A stretch of DNA of 64,000 nt from Turritopsis dohrnii (lineage: Eukaryota > Cnidaria > Hydrozoa > Anthoathecata > Oceaniidae): assembly GCA_027922465.2 (NCBI GenBank), contig BQMF02000004.1, positions 930,001 to 994,000 of the forward strand, read 5' to 3'. The notes beneath the pieces were generated by a model. The model had not been told where the DNA came from and searched no databases. It was given only the letters and a program-made list of their open reading frames with translations. The position numbers and the translations under genes were made by a program. This document shows positions 35,688 through 49,490 of this stretch, piece after piece; within the stretch, counting starts at the first letter, position 1, and each line of letters starts with the position of its first letter.

Positions 35688-36345
35688 TTAAACATCGTTA
35701 TTGTCCTCATCAGCATTGTCACTGCTGCTATCACTGTCACTATCAATATTGTCGTCTTCATCGTAATCTGGATCAATTAATATCGCTTCTATATCAGACG
35801 GGAATTTCTCTTCGACCTACTGGATGCTACCATCCTGTTTCCACCTTATGAATGACATCATGTGCGCTAACAATTGGTTGTAGCGATGATTTCCACAGGT
35901 ATGCGAATATACTTCTTGTTGATATCTGAAAGCGGATATCATTAATATTTTTGGATTTATATCCATATAAACACGGCATACAAATTCTTCTAGTGTATCG
36001 ACGATAGTGGAACCAAGCATTGAAAACAGTTCCTGAAAACGTGTGAACTTTGCCATAACTTTCCAGCATTTTTTCTTTCCTTTTCGAAAAAATGAGGAGT
36101 TATAGTCACATCCTGTGAAAGCATGAAATCCTAACAAGGCAAGCTTCTTGTCTTCATCTAACTCAAAATCTGATACACGGATCAATCTGCCACTACCAGT
36201 ATCAATAAATGCACGTACTGAATCTCATACCAAAGCTGCCATGAGCACTTAGATGTCAATGTCTCCAGATGGTGATCTAACAATTACATCATCCATTGGT
36301 GTTGACTGCAATGCGTGTAAGCAGTGACTTTCATTGCTGTACACG
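35688..36345 (-). pseudogene. Broken transposon-associated gene with FEN1/PIN-like motif
   Basis: On the minus strand a coding frame runs from 'SNESHCLHALQ' through 'DDVIVRSPSGDIDI', a TAA stop, a degraded stretch, then 'RLIRVSDFELDEDKK', 'ALLGFHAFTGCDYNSSFF' and 'FVCRVYMD'. An in-frame TAG follows at 35817-35819. Reading on in the same frame gives 'VEEKFPSDIEAILIDPDYDE' and an acidic Ser/Asp tail ending at TAA 35688-35690. 'GFHAFTGCDY' with a following Lys-rich helix resembles the G-C-D-Y element of FEN1/XPG-type nucleases. I know it from multicopy proteins in cnidarian and mollusc genomes, usually treated as transposon-associated. Two in-frame stops and a truncated 5' part make this a relic. 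Confidence 0.7.
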
Positions 36346-37569
36346 TACAGAAATAAAGCAGAAGTTTAAAATACCCTGGTTTTTACCCCCGGTGTTTCCA
36401 TAGCAACCCTTTATAAGCCATTTACCATCGAGTTTCTTAAAGCCCTATTGTATAAGTTTATGAAAGTGAAGTAAGCATGCAGTACATTTTTTTTAAAACT
36501 GATGCAACATGTGAAGCAAGACGTTCACATTTAAATGTAGGATTTAGACTGCTAAAAGGAAAAAATGGATGATCTAGATGATGATGTCTTGTATTTAACC
36601 GCTTATATATTAACTAGTAACGCGGGTAAAACTTTTTACCGAGTTTAACTTTGAAAACGATGTGTAAAATCCCGCGTGCGAACCCCGTGACGAAAAACGT
36701 TTTCAAAGGAAAAAAAGGCGAAAATCTATAAGAAAAGAGAAGTATGTGAGTGCGACAAATTTATGAGCAACATAATCTTGTTCAAGAGATGACATTAGGA
36801 GACCTTTCAAGCTAATTTCTTTTTAGCTTATCTTTAAAAAAACGATCAGACTTTTTGTATAAAACAGGGTATTTTCGAACTGCTTCTCAAAAGTCTTTCA
36901 TTGTTATCGTCAGCCATTTTTATATTGAAATTTTCAATTTTCTCTCTTGCTTCATGACAATTACTTTTGCACGCGCTGCATCAAAACATTCACATTAGAA
37001 AAATCATGAAGTAAGGCTGAAGCAAGGTTGATTTTGATGCAGAAAGTGAAGCAAGATATCAAAAAGCATGCTTCAATTTTCATCTTGCTTCACGGATGTT
37101 CAGGTCTTGCGTCTGCTTCATAAGTGTGAATCAGGCTTTAAGGGCCTAAACTTCCATGGCATGATAGGCAGTATGTTTCTCTGTTTTACAAAGACTCCGT
37201 CAGTATCCTCGATACCAATACGTTGGGGTCATTGAGGCTAGAATCACGTCTCTATTTTTCAAGATTTTATAAGGTGTTTGAAAGGTAAAAAATCACGTAT
37301 TTTTTTAGGTTACAAATTCTTCAATGCATAACGAAAATAATGCTACATCTACAAAATATTTCTAAATATTCCTATTTAAGGGAAAAGATAAAGAGTGCAG
37401 AAGAAAGAAAACGTTACCATAACTGCGGTAAAAGTCATGTGAAAGGTCTTATGAAAGGTCTGATGAGCTAAAACTACGGGAGACGAAGTGATCAATGTTC
37501 AAAAGCCTTCTCAAGTTGACAGCTTCGAGCAAGATTATCGATTAATTAAAAATTCGAAATCAAATAAAT

Positions 37570-37575
37570 TTTATT
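37570..37575 (-). terminator. Possible polyadenylation signal of the MGST1-like gene
   Basis: AATAAA on the minus strand, about 110 bases beyond the stop codon of the MGST1-like gene. Position and motif fit, but this is common sequence in AT-rich DNA. Confidence 0.4.
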
Positions 37576-37682
37576 GTAAAAGACTATGCAGCCTCGCCTT
37601 CATAATGACATTTGGAATTATTATTGAAAGCGAGGCTCATCTTACTATTTCATGATGTTACTTTTTTCTTTCCGTAAAATAT

Positions 37683-40600
37683 TCACTTGTAATACAACAA
37701 AATCATTGCACTCATATACAAATTCGCAATTAACCCGACTCCAAACGAAAATGCACGAGTTGGTTGCGGTATTTCGTACAAGAACGCGATAGTGTGAATG
37801 AATCTTGCAGCCGTGAACGCACGAAAGACGAGTAAAGCTGTAGAATAAGCTGGTTTTGTTGATATGTACAGCAGGCCAAGGATCAGGAATGGGATGATGT
37901 TCTCCAGATCATTCAAATGTGTTCTAAAGAAATAAAAAACATTAAAATAACATCAAAATTAAAATAACTCGCAATTTTACTCGCAATAACACGTATTTTT
38001 GTGTCCTTAATTTCGAGTGTTTCTTTTTAATCGTTAAATTGGGTTCCATACAATAAAATATGGTTCTTCTCCCTGCAAATTATATATTAAATGAAAATGT
38101 CTACATGTACTAATTCGCAATCGTGCACACTATTTTTATTTTAGAGAGTGATTTTTAAAACATCCTTTTCGAAGTGAAATTTCCACCAAAGACTCCACCT
38201 ATTTGTTCTTTTCCAGACACTTCATAAAAGAACACGATTACTTAACTACCATTAGCAATCATTAAAGCCAAAATATCTTTACAATATGCAATTTTTGGGA
38301 AAGGATTGAAACATTTAACTTTACGGTGTAAATCTTGTGAAATGTGTCTGGGTTAGTAAGGGTAAGGTTCGGGCTTAGCCTCGTTTGTTCAAATACTTTT
38401 ATAAGTGTTTTGACCGTAATTATGAAGTGTTTGAATCTTGTCACATAAACATACTCTTACCTTATGAAGTTTTATATTTTCATAACCACCCACCATGATT
38501 ATTCTAGCTATGCCACTTATTTACTTTGAGTAAAACTTCCATCAACCCCGGTTATTCCCCGCTTACACCCCTTGTATTTTGGAAATCAGCTAAAATTTTA
38601 CGATGTTTCATTGCTAAAAACAATCTGCAACCATTTTCGCATAGTTTACAAAAGTTTTTGGAAAAAAGTATACATAGCAACTTATTATGCTTATGATGCT
38701 TGATGCTTCTATTTAGTTTCTTATAAACGAATTTCTTGTAAAAAATATAATTGTATCGAGATATAAACATGACAGAAATGCCTCGATGTTTAATTCCGAT
38801 ATTACAAAATCTCAAAAAGTAATTAAATGCTGTTTTGATATTTCGAATTTCGAAGCAACATTAAGTGGTAAATAAATTTGCTGGCATTGTTATTCCACTT
38901 CGGTTCCAGGTCCCTATTATATTTCGTAGACAAATAAAAATCAACATCCAACAGTTTCCAAACAGTTGATTTTCTAAATTTTCAGTTCTGTTGAATGAAC
39001 AGTTCTTCCTTTTTCAAAAAGTAGCCTGGAACCAAGTCAGAATAACAATGGGAAGAAACACCTTTACTGATATGACCATTTCCTCCAACATACATACACA
39101 CACAAATTCCAGCAGTAGATCACTAAAGTTGCCTGTTAAAAACTTGTTGATGGATAGTGTTAAAAGTTTTATATTGTCACACAAATCAATTTTCAGCTAG
39201 TCAAGTGACACTTTTTCAAAATTTCATCATAAAAAGTGCAAGTATGTAAGAATAGAAAGGTCATATGTTTCCGACATGCGAACAGTATAATACAGGGTTT
39301 GTAGCACATTTCCCAAAATATTTTTCCTGACTTTCCTTGACTTTGAGGAGTAAAAAATTTCCCCTGACTTTTCTCCTAAAACAACGTGATTTTCCTGACT
39401 GTATTGCCACAGAGTCAAGATTACACATTCAGAAGTATCAATTTACAGGCGAGAGAAGGGATAAAACATTTTAAATTAAGATTGAAGATATTACAATACT
39501 ATGTTAGTTGAAACGAAAAAAAAGAAAAGAATATTGATAGATTAGAACTATCATAAGGTCGAGAAAACGTGTCAGCAGTTTTCTGATGAGATAATCTCCA
39601 TGAGGGAGCCAATCATTTTTTCTTTTGTTTGGACATTTTGTTAATAATAAACAGCTGCTCATTCCCAGACCTTTTCTCAATTGTTCTATTTCTACTGACA
39701 TCAGCACAGTGCAACCCTTGGCAGTAAAATTTGGGTAACTAAGAAATTGTATAGAATGAGGCAGAGTTTAAAACTAGACATTCAGATGCTGATTATAAGA
39801 TGTAACCTTTTTCATATATCTTGATTAATTTGATTGATTAATAGCAATTTCCATTAGTTTCAAAAAGCAGGACAAACATTGATAGCAGTATTTATTTTGT
39901 ACATATTGTACATATAAAGCTGAAGTTTTTATCCTGTGTAAATATTTATTAATAAATAAATAAATAAATTCATAAAAAACCTAATATGAGCATAAATATT
40001 GTGCTAGCATAAGGTAAGATATTCCTATTTCAACAAATAAATCTTGCGAAATACCTTAAAGGCACAAAAAGTCATGAGTACCCAAAGTGATTAAAGTCAC
40101 TAGACACTAATTTGAGAAATTTCGGGAAAGTCACAAGAATTTGCGCTCACAAACATTTTTTTGTCATTCACATCATAAAAATCGATAAAACTCCTTCTGA
40201 AGGGCTTCTTTCTAAAGTTGAGTTACATTCGCTTCTTGAAACAATCTACTCAAACATCTAACATGGAAAAAGTTATTCAATTAACACTTGACGCTAGAAT
40301 GGCTGCCTCTGACCTCAGTTCTCAAAATAGCATGATCTGAAATCGAGAAATTTCCTGTAAATTTGGAGTCAGATTCAATTAATTGATTTTGAGTCAAAGC
40401 TTTGCTAATTATTCTGTATAGTTTGGTGTTTACATATAAATGCAATTCAACCAGTGGCCAAACTTTTGGCAGTCAAAAATTTGGACACTTTTTTGGAGTT
40501 CAGTTGAAAACATTTTGGATAATGTTCCATTTCATTTTTTATAAATCAGTAGTGTATTGAGCTAAATCATGCAAGAAGCCTATCCCGAGTGAATACCCCT

Positions 40601-43600
40601 GGACATAAATACAACATGGGCTTGAGGTTGCACAAAAAATGTGAGTAAGCTAAAGGAAAAAGTGGTGAAACTATTTTGACCTTTTATGATATTTTATGAT
40701 ATCAAACAAAATAGGAATAAGGCCATTTTATTTGGGTACTTATCCTTAACATTTCCAGCTATTCCTGAAAAAAAAAGTGATGGTTGAAAGACAGGAGGAT
40801 CATTTAAGAGCATGCTGTCACTTGCATATACTTAAGTTCTTTTGTTCTTTCTGACACGATGATCTTTGTTTCAAATAAATCTTACAAAAGCTTGAATGTA
40901 GAAAAAATTTAAGGCACGTAAGTCAGCAATGTCACTTTCTATTTTCATAAACCACAACCCTATCAACCCTGACCATAAAATTTCTGTCATGACAAAGATG
41001 CATTAGAGATGAATGACAATAAAGAACTTTATGCTGGGAAGATTTATTGATGAATTGTTGATTGATTAATAATTGAAGTAAAAAAATTACCTTCTTGTTC
41101 GTTCCACAATAGGGTTTTGCGGATCAGGTTTCACATGTGCATAACGAGCATCTTCAGGGTGGGCAAAAATCTAGAAATTAAGTAAGAATACTATTGACTA
41201 AAAATCAAACAAAAACTTGAAACATTGACAAATAGAAGGTTTATATAAACATAAATCAAGCTCTGTCCACGTAGTAACATGGCTTTGAAACTCTAGCAAC
41301 AAAAAGCAAGTGTCACTATTTTCTTTCGTTAATTTATTATATAATCTATAATTTATTTTATCACCATATATAATTGCCCTATATTAGTTCTATTTTCATA
41401 ATGTATATATTTAACTTAAATTAAGCTAAGCTAATTAAATTAAAATAAGCTTAAATTAAGCTTATTTTCGTGACAGGAAATGTTTTAAATATTTTAAACT
41501 TTAACAGTTTGAGTGTTGAAGTGAATATACCTGTTTCAAAAGAGAGATTAATCATGCAAGTGAATAAAATTTGTGACACAGAAAATTTGCCTTGGGATAC
41601 TGAAGTCACTTAAAATGTTATTATGGTTAATAAATACACAAACAATGGTTAGTTTTTCTTCACTATCTATTTTATCCTCAATGAGAGTTCTTGTGCCCTG
41701 TATTATTTGATCCTATGTTTTGTTTATTTGATACATGATTAATGAAGTGATAAACAGGAAAAGGAATGTTTTAATGAAAAAAAACAAATTTCCAATTTAT
41801 TTTTCAAAAAAAAATTGCACCATTCGAAAATTCAGGTCATTTTACATCGGATTAGTGAAAAAAATGAAAAAGCAAAATTTTCACAAAAGTTTCCCTTACT
41901 CAAGCCTTAAAAGTTTGAGTGCTGAAGGGAATATACCTGTTTCAAAGAGAGATTAATCACCCAAATTAAAATTCGGGACACGTTAGAAAATTTGCCTTGG
42001 GATACTGAAGTCACTTAAAATGTTATTATGGTTCATGAAATTAAATGAACTAATGAATTCATGAACTGTTACCAGTTTGCTGTATTTTGAGAATCAGTTT
42101 AAATGTCATTATTACCTTGTAAGTTTGAATTAATCAAAGCCCCTTTTTTATGAATACTGATTTACAAAACAGCAACGGTTTTATGAGCAGCCCCGGTCGT
42201 AAGAGGCCCGTGCACGCGCACGCCTCCACACACGCCAAGATTTATTTACGCGTGTGGCAATCGCACGCCTGGCTTGTAATGACAAGTGTAATAACAAATG
42301 TTTATTTAAAAGTCAACAAAAATCTGTCCCAAAATTTTGAAATTCAAAGTTTTGCTTTTATGATGTATATATTAAGTTTATTATGTAATTTTCTTTCTCT
42401 TTTTAACTTTTTTTAACGTTCTTTTAAGTTACAAAAGTATTCGCAAAGGTTGCAGTTTTGAAAAAATAATCTTTTATTGAAACAATTAGCCAGCCAGGTG
42501 GTGAGGAAATAACAGAACGGAAACGTCTTTACTTTAATTCAAAAACAATTTGATGTTCAAAACAAAACGATAGAGAGTAACACAATTTTTTTATTTTCAG
42601 TTTTTTGTCTTTATTACCTTTTGAATAAATTTTATTTACCGTCAAAGTTATCTTTAGAGCTAACATTTTACGTTCCGAATCTTCAAAAACATTGATGTTT
42701 TTTTATTTCTTGTCAAATTCATTCTCCGAGAAAATCTCATTATTTTTACATAATATGACACATTGATTGACTTGATTATCACACAGAATGAAGATCATCT
42801 ATCTTAATTGGAAAAAATTGATCACACATCTGTCAAAAAGAGAATCAAAATTTTTCTAATCCTAGTAATATGATGACAAATATATTGTGTGTGTTATCAA
42901 GTATCACAAATATGATCGGAGAATATAAAAAAATCCATTGTATAAGTGGAAAGAATTTTGAGGAAGAAAAATGATGTCAATCAAGGTTTTAGAAGAGGAG
43001 GCGACTCAGGTTGGAATAGTATTACAAGAATACAACAGATAAATTCAAAGGGTTTCAGGAAAACTAGATACAGCTGAATCATGAGCAAAATAAAAAAGAT
43101 TTGCAATATAATAATAGGGCCAAAACTTTCCCATGAGACTTTATCTTACGAAAGTTCCAGAAAGCTGTTAGAGATGTAAACTTAGCCCAACATTTTTGCA
43201 TATAGCGGCAACTATTACATTAGGATGACTGTTTGTCTGCAAAAGTGAATCCTAGAATCTTAGCAGAGTATCAGTGGCGAATCCAGACGTTTTTTTGGGC
43301 ATAACGGTTTCTTATATATACTGAATGCATGGTTTAGTGTCAAACACGTGAAATTTACGAATTTCATCAAGCAAAAATAAACAATGTGCTTGACTCTCTA
43401 TTTTTAATTCCTTTTCTTCTTGTCATTGTATCAATATTTCAGAACTGCGAAGGAGAGAGATAATGTTCGATATCAATTCCCTTGAGAGCTTTTTATTTTC
43501 TTCCTAACCGTTGTTAGGGTAATTATCTCTGTATAAGTTCATTAAATAACTTTAACAGTACACTTTAAATAACTTTAAATCAGCAAACAAACCCTTAAAA

Positions 43601-46142
43601 GCCATTTAACTTAATTTTTTTGGGCAAATTTTTGGGCGCCCATAACGGTTCAACATTGTCAAAAACCCTCTGGATTTGCCACTGAGTATATAATTCAAGA
43701 CCTATTAAACGAGGATTGCGACTTATCAATATAAAGTTGAGAACCACCACATAAGTTCCAAGTCTCACGCTATGGGCGGGAGACTCCCGCTAGTTCACTA
43801 GTCCTCCCGATCTCCCGCCGAGAGTAGAGACCTCTCGCTTCAGAACATTTTACATAATATACATGGCGTGAAATCAGTAACGTCCATTCGCAACCTTGAT
43901 CCCAGCACTTCTTGGCTTTTCTTTCCTATCGTTTAGCGCTAAAAAGCGCTGTGATCGAGGTTGGTTTATTTAAAGAAGGCAAACAGTGCTTGCAACATGT
44001 TTCATAAGAAAAGAGAAGTGCTGGGGACAAGTTCGGAAGATATATAGACATAGATTTTGTGATTTTTTCACATGACAACAAAAAGATGGTAGCTCTCAAA
44101 AGCCATTTTCCAGTGATCTAGAAGTGCTAATTCTTAAAGTTTTTTAAAGTTTTTCCCTCACGAGATACTATTTTTATCTTGCCAGTAACTCCCGCCCATT
44201 TGTAATACCAGGTTGGAAGGTATGCCACCAGCATTTTGCTTTAGCAGAGGTCAAGAAATTACAAAACACAATATTAATAGATGTTGAAGATAATCTTGTT
44301 TCAGATAAAGCTAATCAAAATTTTGATAGTGAATTCAAGAAAAGTTCAAAATTTACGAAGTGCTTTTGTAAGGAAGGTATATTAACAGGTGAAAAAAAGA
44401 GTAAATTTTCAGAAAGATTTAAGTTTTATTAAATTCAAGAGAATCATAAGTATTTATAATCAGAATTTTGTTTATCATTCACACTATACCGTAAAGCGGG
44501 GTGACTTCGATCAGCGGGGTGACTTCGATCAGTAAAGATAAACTGTTTAAACTCTGAAATTAAAGTGCGTTTTTCTTATTTTTTAAGATTTTCATTTAGA
44601 TTCCCATTGTAAAATATCATCAGAATCGTCTTCAAGCGAAACAATTAATTTCTTCCGAAATTAACGACGAAAAACATCAAAATTTTCACCGCTCACATTG
44701 GTCATCGCTCTACGTCGTATTCAAGAGTTTAGCCTGGACATTTTTGGTACATATGTGAAGTATAGAGGCTGAATGTAAAGAAAATTATAATATGTCTGAA
44801 AGAAATTCTGTTCTTCACCGCTATATTCTGTTTTTCTTTTCCTTATTCCTTTATCGATAATATCGTGTTTATAAAAACACGAAAAAACCGAATGTTTTAT
44901 ATCGCTATAAGTTACATGTTCGCAAGAACTTCGTGAAAAGTCGTCGTATCTCATGGGAGATTTAATGACTTACCGAAGAAATTTTAATAAGCGTGCTCTT
45001 TCCCCATGATGATAGATCTCAAAAATTTTGTTTGAGATACAATAAAATTTCAATGTTAATTTCGTTTCGTATTAACGAGGGTCACACATGTGTGAACGTC
45101 GTAAATATCTTTTGTTTTATTAACATTCGCTGATTTTTTACGGTCGAACATTTACCGCGGATGACAAATGGTGGTCTGTTGATATTGTAATAATGGCGCT
45201 TTAAAAACATTGTCAAATATAATTATAAGTAATTTGGCGCTTCTCATAAGCTGATCGAAGTCACCCCATAATCGATATTGTCGTTTTCTTGGAAAGATCA
45301 GGTTTTTTCTCTGGAATTACAACTTAAGTTAATGTGAAATTTTGCACTGAAATAGAAGAAATATGTAATGTAATGATTCCAAAATTTCAGAAGTAATGAT
45401 TCAGTATTTCGGAGGTTACTTTTAAAATGGTGGCAAAATTGATCGAAGTCACCCCGCTTTACGGTATATACCAGATATAGCTGGTCTCATTACCACTGGC
45501 ACTATGATTTGTTTTTATTTTAATCTACAAAAGCAGTTAGCGAACTTCAAAGTTACATTTCATGCAATATCAAGTTTCAAAGTTATCAGCACTTACAAGT
45601 TTATTGAAATAACTTTGTTTAAAAACATTTATATATATATAAATTTTTGGGAAAACCCAAAAAGATTACGCAAGTTGCAGACACCATTATCTCTCACATG
45701 TTTTCCACAAATTGATCAGGAAAATGTTCCACTAACTTTGACTATTACTAAGCATACCCCATAAATAACAATCAAAAAATGGAAAATAGAAAGAAAAAAT
45801 AAGAAAGTTAGAGATTTATGATATAGCCTACAGCCGTGCAGCTTGCATGCAACAGCAATAAAAAACAAGCACCATAACACACTGAGGAGATTTTAGTCGA
45901 CCAACTAAAATTCGCAAATGAGAGGTAAGTCTAAAATTAGAGACAAAACTAGATGCTAATGTGTAGCAGTAACAGCTAACTGATTAAAAATGAAAAAATG
46001 TGTCATCAATACTCACGTTTTTAGTGATTCTATGAAAAATTGTATTTAACTGAACAAAAAACATCTTCAAAAGTAATACTGCAGCATAAAATGCAAACAA
46101 GGAAAACAAAGGGTTGTCTTTTGAATAATCCGAGCTACCCAT
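37683..46142 (-). CDS. MGST1: Microsomal glutathione S-transferase 1-like (MAPEG)
   Basis: Three exons join in frame to a 148-residue protein (human MGST1 is 155): 46017-46142 (42 codons, ATG at 46142), 41091-41170 and 37683-37923. Exon 1 begins 'MGSSDYSKDNPLFSLFAF' and gives the first membrane helix, then 'NTIFHRITKN'. Exon 2 encodes 'IFAHPEDARYAHVK' and 'VERTRR'. Exon 3 has 'THLNDLENIIPFLILGLLY', 'RFIHTIAFLYEIPQPTRAFS' and a last helix. These match the MGST1 hallmarks: the PED loop, the VERxRRxHLNDLENIIPF block and the HTI/PQPxRA block. The family forms homotrimers in endoplasmic reticulum and outer mitochondrial membranes, conjugates glutathione to lipophilic electrophiles and reduces lipid hydroperoxides. 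Intron 1 (4.8 kb) carries two MITEs; intron 2 is 3.2 kb with nothing recognised. Confidence 0.93.
43272..43684. mobile_element. MITE with CAGTGGCGAATCCAGA ends
   Basis: CAGTGGCGAATCCAGA at the left matches the reverse complement of TCTGGATTTGCCACTG at the right. GGGCATAACGGTT and GGGCGCCCATAACGGTT follow inside. AGTAT flanks both sides as a possible 5-base target duplication. It lies in intron 1 of the MGST1-like gene. Confidence 0.8.
43892..44035. repeat. Short inverted repeat, CAACCTTGATCCCAGCACTT
   Basis: AACCTTGATCCCAGCACTTC, followed by a TTTTCTTTC tail, is mirrored by AAGAAAAGAGAAGTGCTGGG and GACAAGTT. It resembles the CCTCGTxCCCAGG family. AGCGCTAAAAAGCGCT near 43935 forms a small perfect palindrome inside. 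Confidence 0.6.
44485..45468. mobile_element. MITE with TACCGTAAAGCGGGGTGACT ends
   Basis: TATACCGTAAAGCGGGGTGA then CTTCGATCA at the left is exactly mirrored at the right (ending CGCTTTACGGTATA). The GCGGGGTGACTTCGATCA part is duplicated at the left end and appears once more, inverted, near 45250. TA on both sides fits a TA target. It is in intron 1 of the MGST1-like gene. Confidence 0.85.
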
Positions 46143-47761
46143 ATTTCTTGACGAGAATTAAAGTTGCTCAGTTTTTAAAATCTTACTTTGTCTACCATTT
46201 ATCTTTAATCACGAGGACCCTTTAAAATAATGTTATTATGCTGACCGATCGCGAGCTCGGCCCCGCCCCGCATCAAAAAATGGCCTGCCTGCCTGAGAAG
46301 GAGAAAAGGAATTGTGTTTGAGTGTACTACAAAGCTTGGTACTCACTGCGACGTCTAGTCCCCTATATAAATCTTTAAGATGATACTAAATTTTCGTTGC
46401 GATGTTTTTGTTAGAAGCGTTCGTTCCCCTCACATAAGAATTTAATTATAAAAATAATTATTTCCAGAGGAACAAGACGAAAAGACGAAATTCAATTTGA
46501 GTTGTAAAAATCTCATTAAATAAAGAAACATTTACAAACAAAGAAGTAATATATTTTGTTTACTGCCCTCTAACGATTTTGGTTATAATTAGAGGAACAT
46601 TTAACCAGTACCGCACTAAAGTAGAGGAATATTCTTTGATATTCTTTGACATTTTTGTAGAAAGGGAATGAATGAAATACCGTAGATAAAGTTCCGATAG
46701 TACGCGCTCCCAATATAGTACGCGCTCCCGGATAGTAAATGTAATTTTTGAAGACTTCTAAAAAACTACGATTGTAAGATATACTGTTCACAAAGTTGGA
46801 TCATGTTTTTTTGTCTCGGAACGATTTTCCTCCAAAGTAAGTGAAAAGGGTTGCTCCTGACAAAGGATATAATGTTCTACAAGTAACTGCACTAGCTATG
46901 AAGTCGTGGAATATGTTAGCTGTAGTATTCCATAAGAAGACTCGATGATAAAACAGATTGAAGGGTTTGAAAATTCTTTTCACGTTTTTTAGGGCCAAGA
47001 AGTATCTTCGGACGTTATTTGAGAGTAGTGCGAAAGGAATCGGTTTAGAAAATTGGTCATTCCCAGAAATGAACCGTATCTCACTACTGTTCTGGAGTGG
47101 CTTGATTTGCAATATACTCTCATTTTTTCTACTTAATGTAGTGTGTAAGTAAAGAGTTTATTTGTACTTAACAAACCGATCCAATACACTGGAGAGTTTG
47201 TTTGTATAAAATAATGTCTTCAAGTATGTTTTTACAATGTTTGATATTCTGCGAAATGACGTCTTCTTGTAATTCATCAAAAACGGCGATGTTTTATCAA
47301 GTTTATTCGTTAAAATCGGCATAAACCTTTGTGTGTTGCAAAGATAGTTATGAGGCGTGAGGTTTCACCTAGATCAAACTGAAGAAAGGCCTCTTGTTCA
47401 TAACTGTCTCTTAAGTCATGCATCAAGTATTTTAGACACGGCAAAGGATGTTTGGTTACAGCGATCGTATTATTGGCCAAAATTCTAGTTGCTGCTTGCC
47501 AAGTTAGGGGAAAAATATTGTCCAGAACAAAAGAAAGTGTCCGATCTTTACGAATTTATATATCGGAATAATATCCTCATAATGATTCATATAAACTGTT
47601 AACTTTGAACATTATCGTCTGCAGGTCATCTGGTAAGGCTATATGTCGAATCAAAGACGTTTAATGCAGACGATATATCTTGAAACTTCCTATAATGAAG
47701 AAATTTATGCTTCAGCTTGTTTTCTACGGTGGCCAATACATGACATTTTTTAGCTCAACAG

Positions 47762-47847
47762 TTCCCGCTACTTATAACTAGCGGCCGACAGTTGGAAGTG
47801 CTTTCCGCCAGTTATAACTGTCGGCCGCTAGTTATAAGTGGCGGGAA
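47762..47847. repeat. Strong hairpin with 32-bp arms
   Basis: The left arm starts TTCCCGCTACTTATAACTAG and ends CGGCCGACAGTT (47762-47793). The right arm is its reverse complement with one mismatch (47816-47847). The 22-base loop includes GGAAGTGCTTTCCGCC, itself partly repeated just after the right arm (GGAAGTGTTTTCCGTC). Confidence 0.9.
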
Positions 47848-49430
47848 GTGTTTTCCGTCAGAAATAACTGTCACGGTAGTTTACTGACTAACAACTGAAT
47901 ATCTAAAGATAACTGAGTCTTCACAAATTTACAAGAAGAACTTTCTTTAAAAAAGTCTTCACAAATTTTTATCGAAGCGATCGGTCTTCTTTTAACGAAA
48001 GCCTGTAATTCCTTCATTTTTTCGAGCTATGTATTTTGACCCAAAGTGGTTTCACTTAAGCTTCATATTAGAATTCCCATCAAACAATATTCTCCAGTTG
48101 GTTTGGCACTTCATTTCGCCTACTCTTGATATATATCAGCGAGGAAACTCTTTGCAACTTTGTTAACAAAATGTGGAGGAGTGCAACAAATCCGTCTGGT
48201 TGTGTTGGGCGCGACTACCGACTACCGAAAACCGAAAACCGACTACCGAGTACCGATATGCAATGATTGTGTAATGAATGTTAAACCAAGTCAATACATT
48301 ATTTAAAAACAGAGATTTGGTTTCATTAAAGGAAATTGAGGACTGCATTCTATATGACGTGGTGAAAATTCGTGTCAACCGACAGACAGACATTCAACAA
48401 TCTTATTGGAACTTTCTAATTAGAATCCTTTAAAAACAAACTCATCAGTATGGAGCCACGGATTGAAACCTAATGAAATTACAAATTGTAAAATTGGTCA
48501 ACCAACAGAAAAATCAATAAATCAATATATATTTTCATCGAAAAACGTTTTGACGCGTCATAAGCAACTGTACGTGAGGTCAAACGTTTGAGAACATATG
48601 CTTTTTCTATAAAAGAACATATCATGTGATCATGCCATATGATCATATTGGGACAAATGGGCTCATGATGGCACGACTTGGTATCTGCTGAAAACTTGTA
48701 TGTTCATATTGGGTTTAGTACCAAATGGATTTCAAATATATATATTTTATTTTGCTTGTTTTCTATAAATAAGAACAAAATCTGGTTGAAATCAAAATAA
48801 AAGGAGAAACAAAATAAAAGCAATCGAGGCTGAAAAAGTTCAAAGTGAGCCTGAGCTACAAATGTATACTACACTATTAAAAAATGTTTTTAATTTTAAT
48901 ATCGTTATCAGATCTGCGTGTTCTACACACAACATGAAAGCACAGGTGTTCACCAAATTTTTTTGTTGTTAAAAAAGAGAAGCGCCTAGAAAGAGAAAGA
49001 TTAGTAAAATACCAGCGATTATATTACATCTCAATGGAATGTTTAAAATTGGTCAGCGTGATAGCAATAGCATCTTTCATTAGCGTGTACGCTCGATTGT
49101 AGGCTGAATTCTGTTGTGGGCTGAATCGGAGGCTATTCTCCAACTATGGTTGTTGCATGAATAGGTTAAAAGAATATATTTTAAAACGTTTTCTTATTGT
49201 GAGTGTGGCCATGAAAACAGCAAATCATGAAATCACTGCGTGTAGCTTCTCAAAACTTCGCTATGATGCCTTTCAGTGTAGAGTCAAATATTATTTTACT
49301 AGTCAGTTAGAACATAGAAATAGCAATAGAAATTTCTATGGTTAGAAGAGAATTGTTTATGCAAAAATGACTCATTTTGCTGGTATCGATACATCTCCAT
49401 TACATTTATACATATTGGTATTGGATGTTC

Positions 49431-49490
49431 ATAATGTGCCTTTTTTCCCTTCCGCCGGATGCTGCCCTTCCATTCTAGATTAGACCCTGT
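49431..49490 (+). repeat. Dispersed repeat shared with 63797-63863
   Basis: GGATGTTCATAATGTGCC, a T/C run, CCCTTCC(A/G)CCGGA and GATTAGACCCTGT occur in the same order at both places. Confidence 0.8.

Noticed and set aside
46801..47112. 103-codon minus-strand open frame
   Set aside because: Composition is fairly protein-like, but there is no ATG context, splice evidence, recognised domain or duplicate, and a 64-codon frame overlaps on the other strand.
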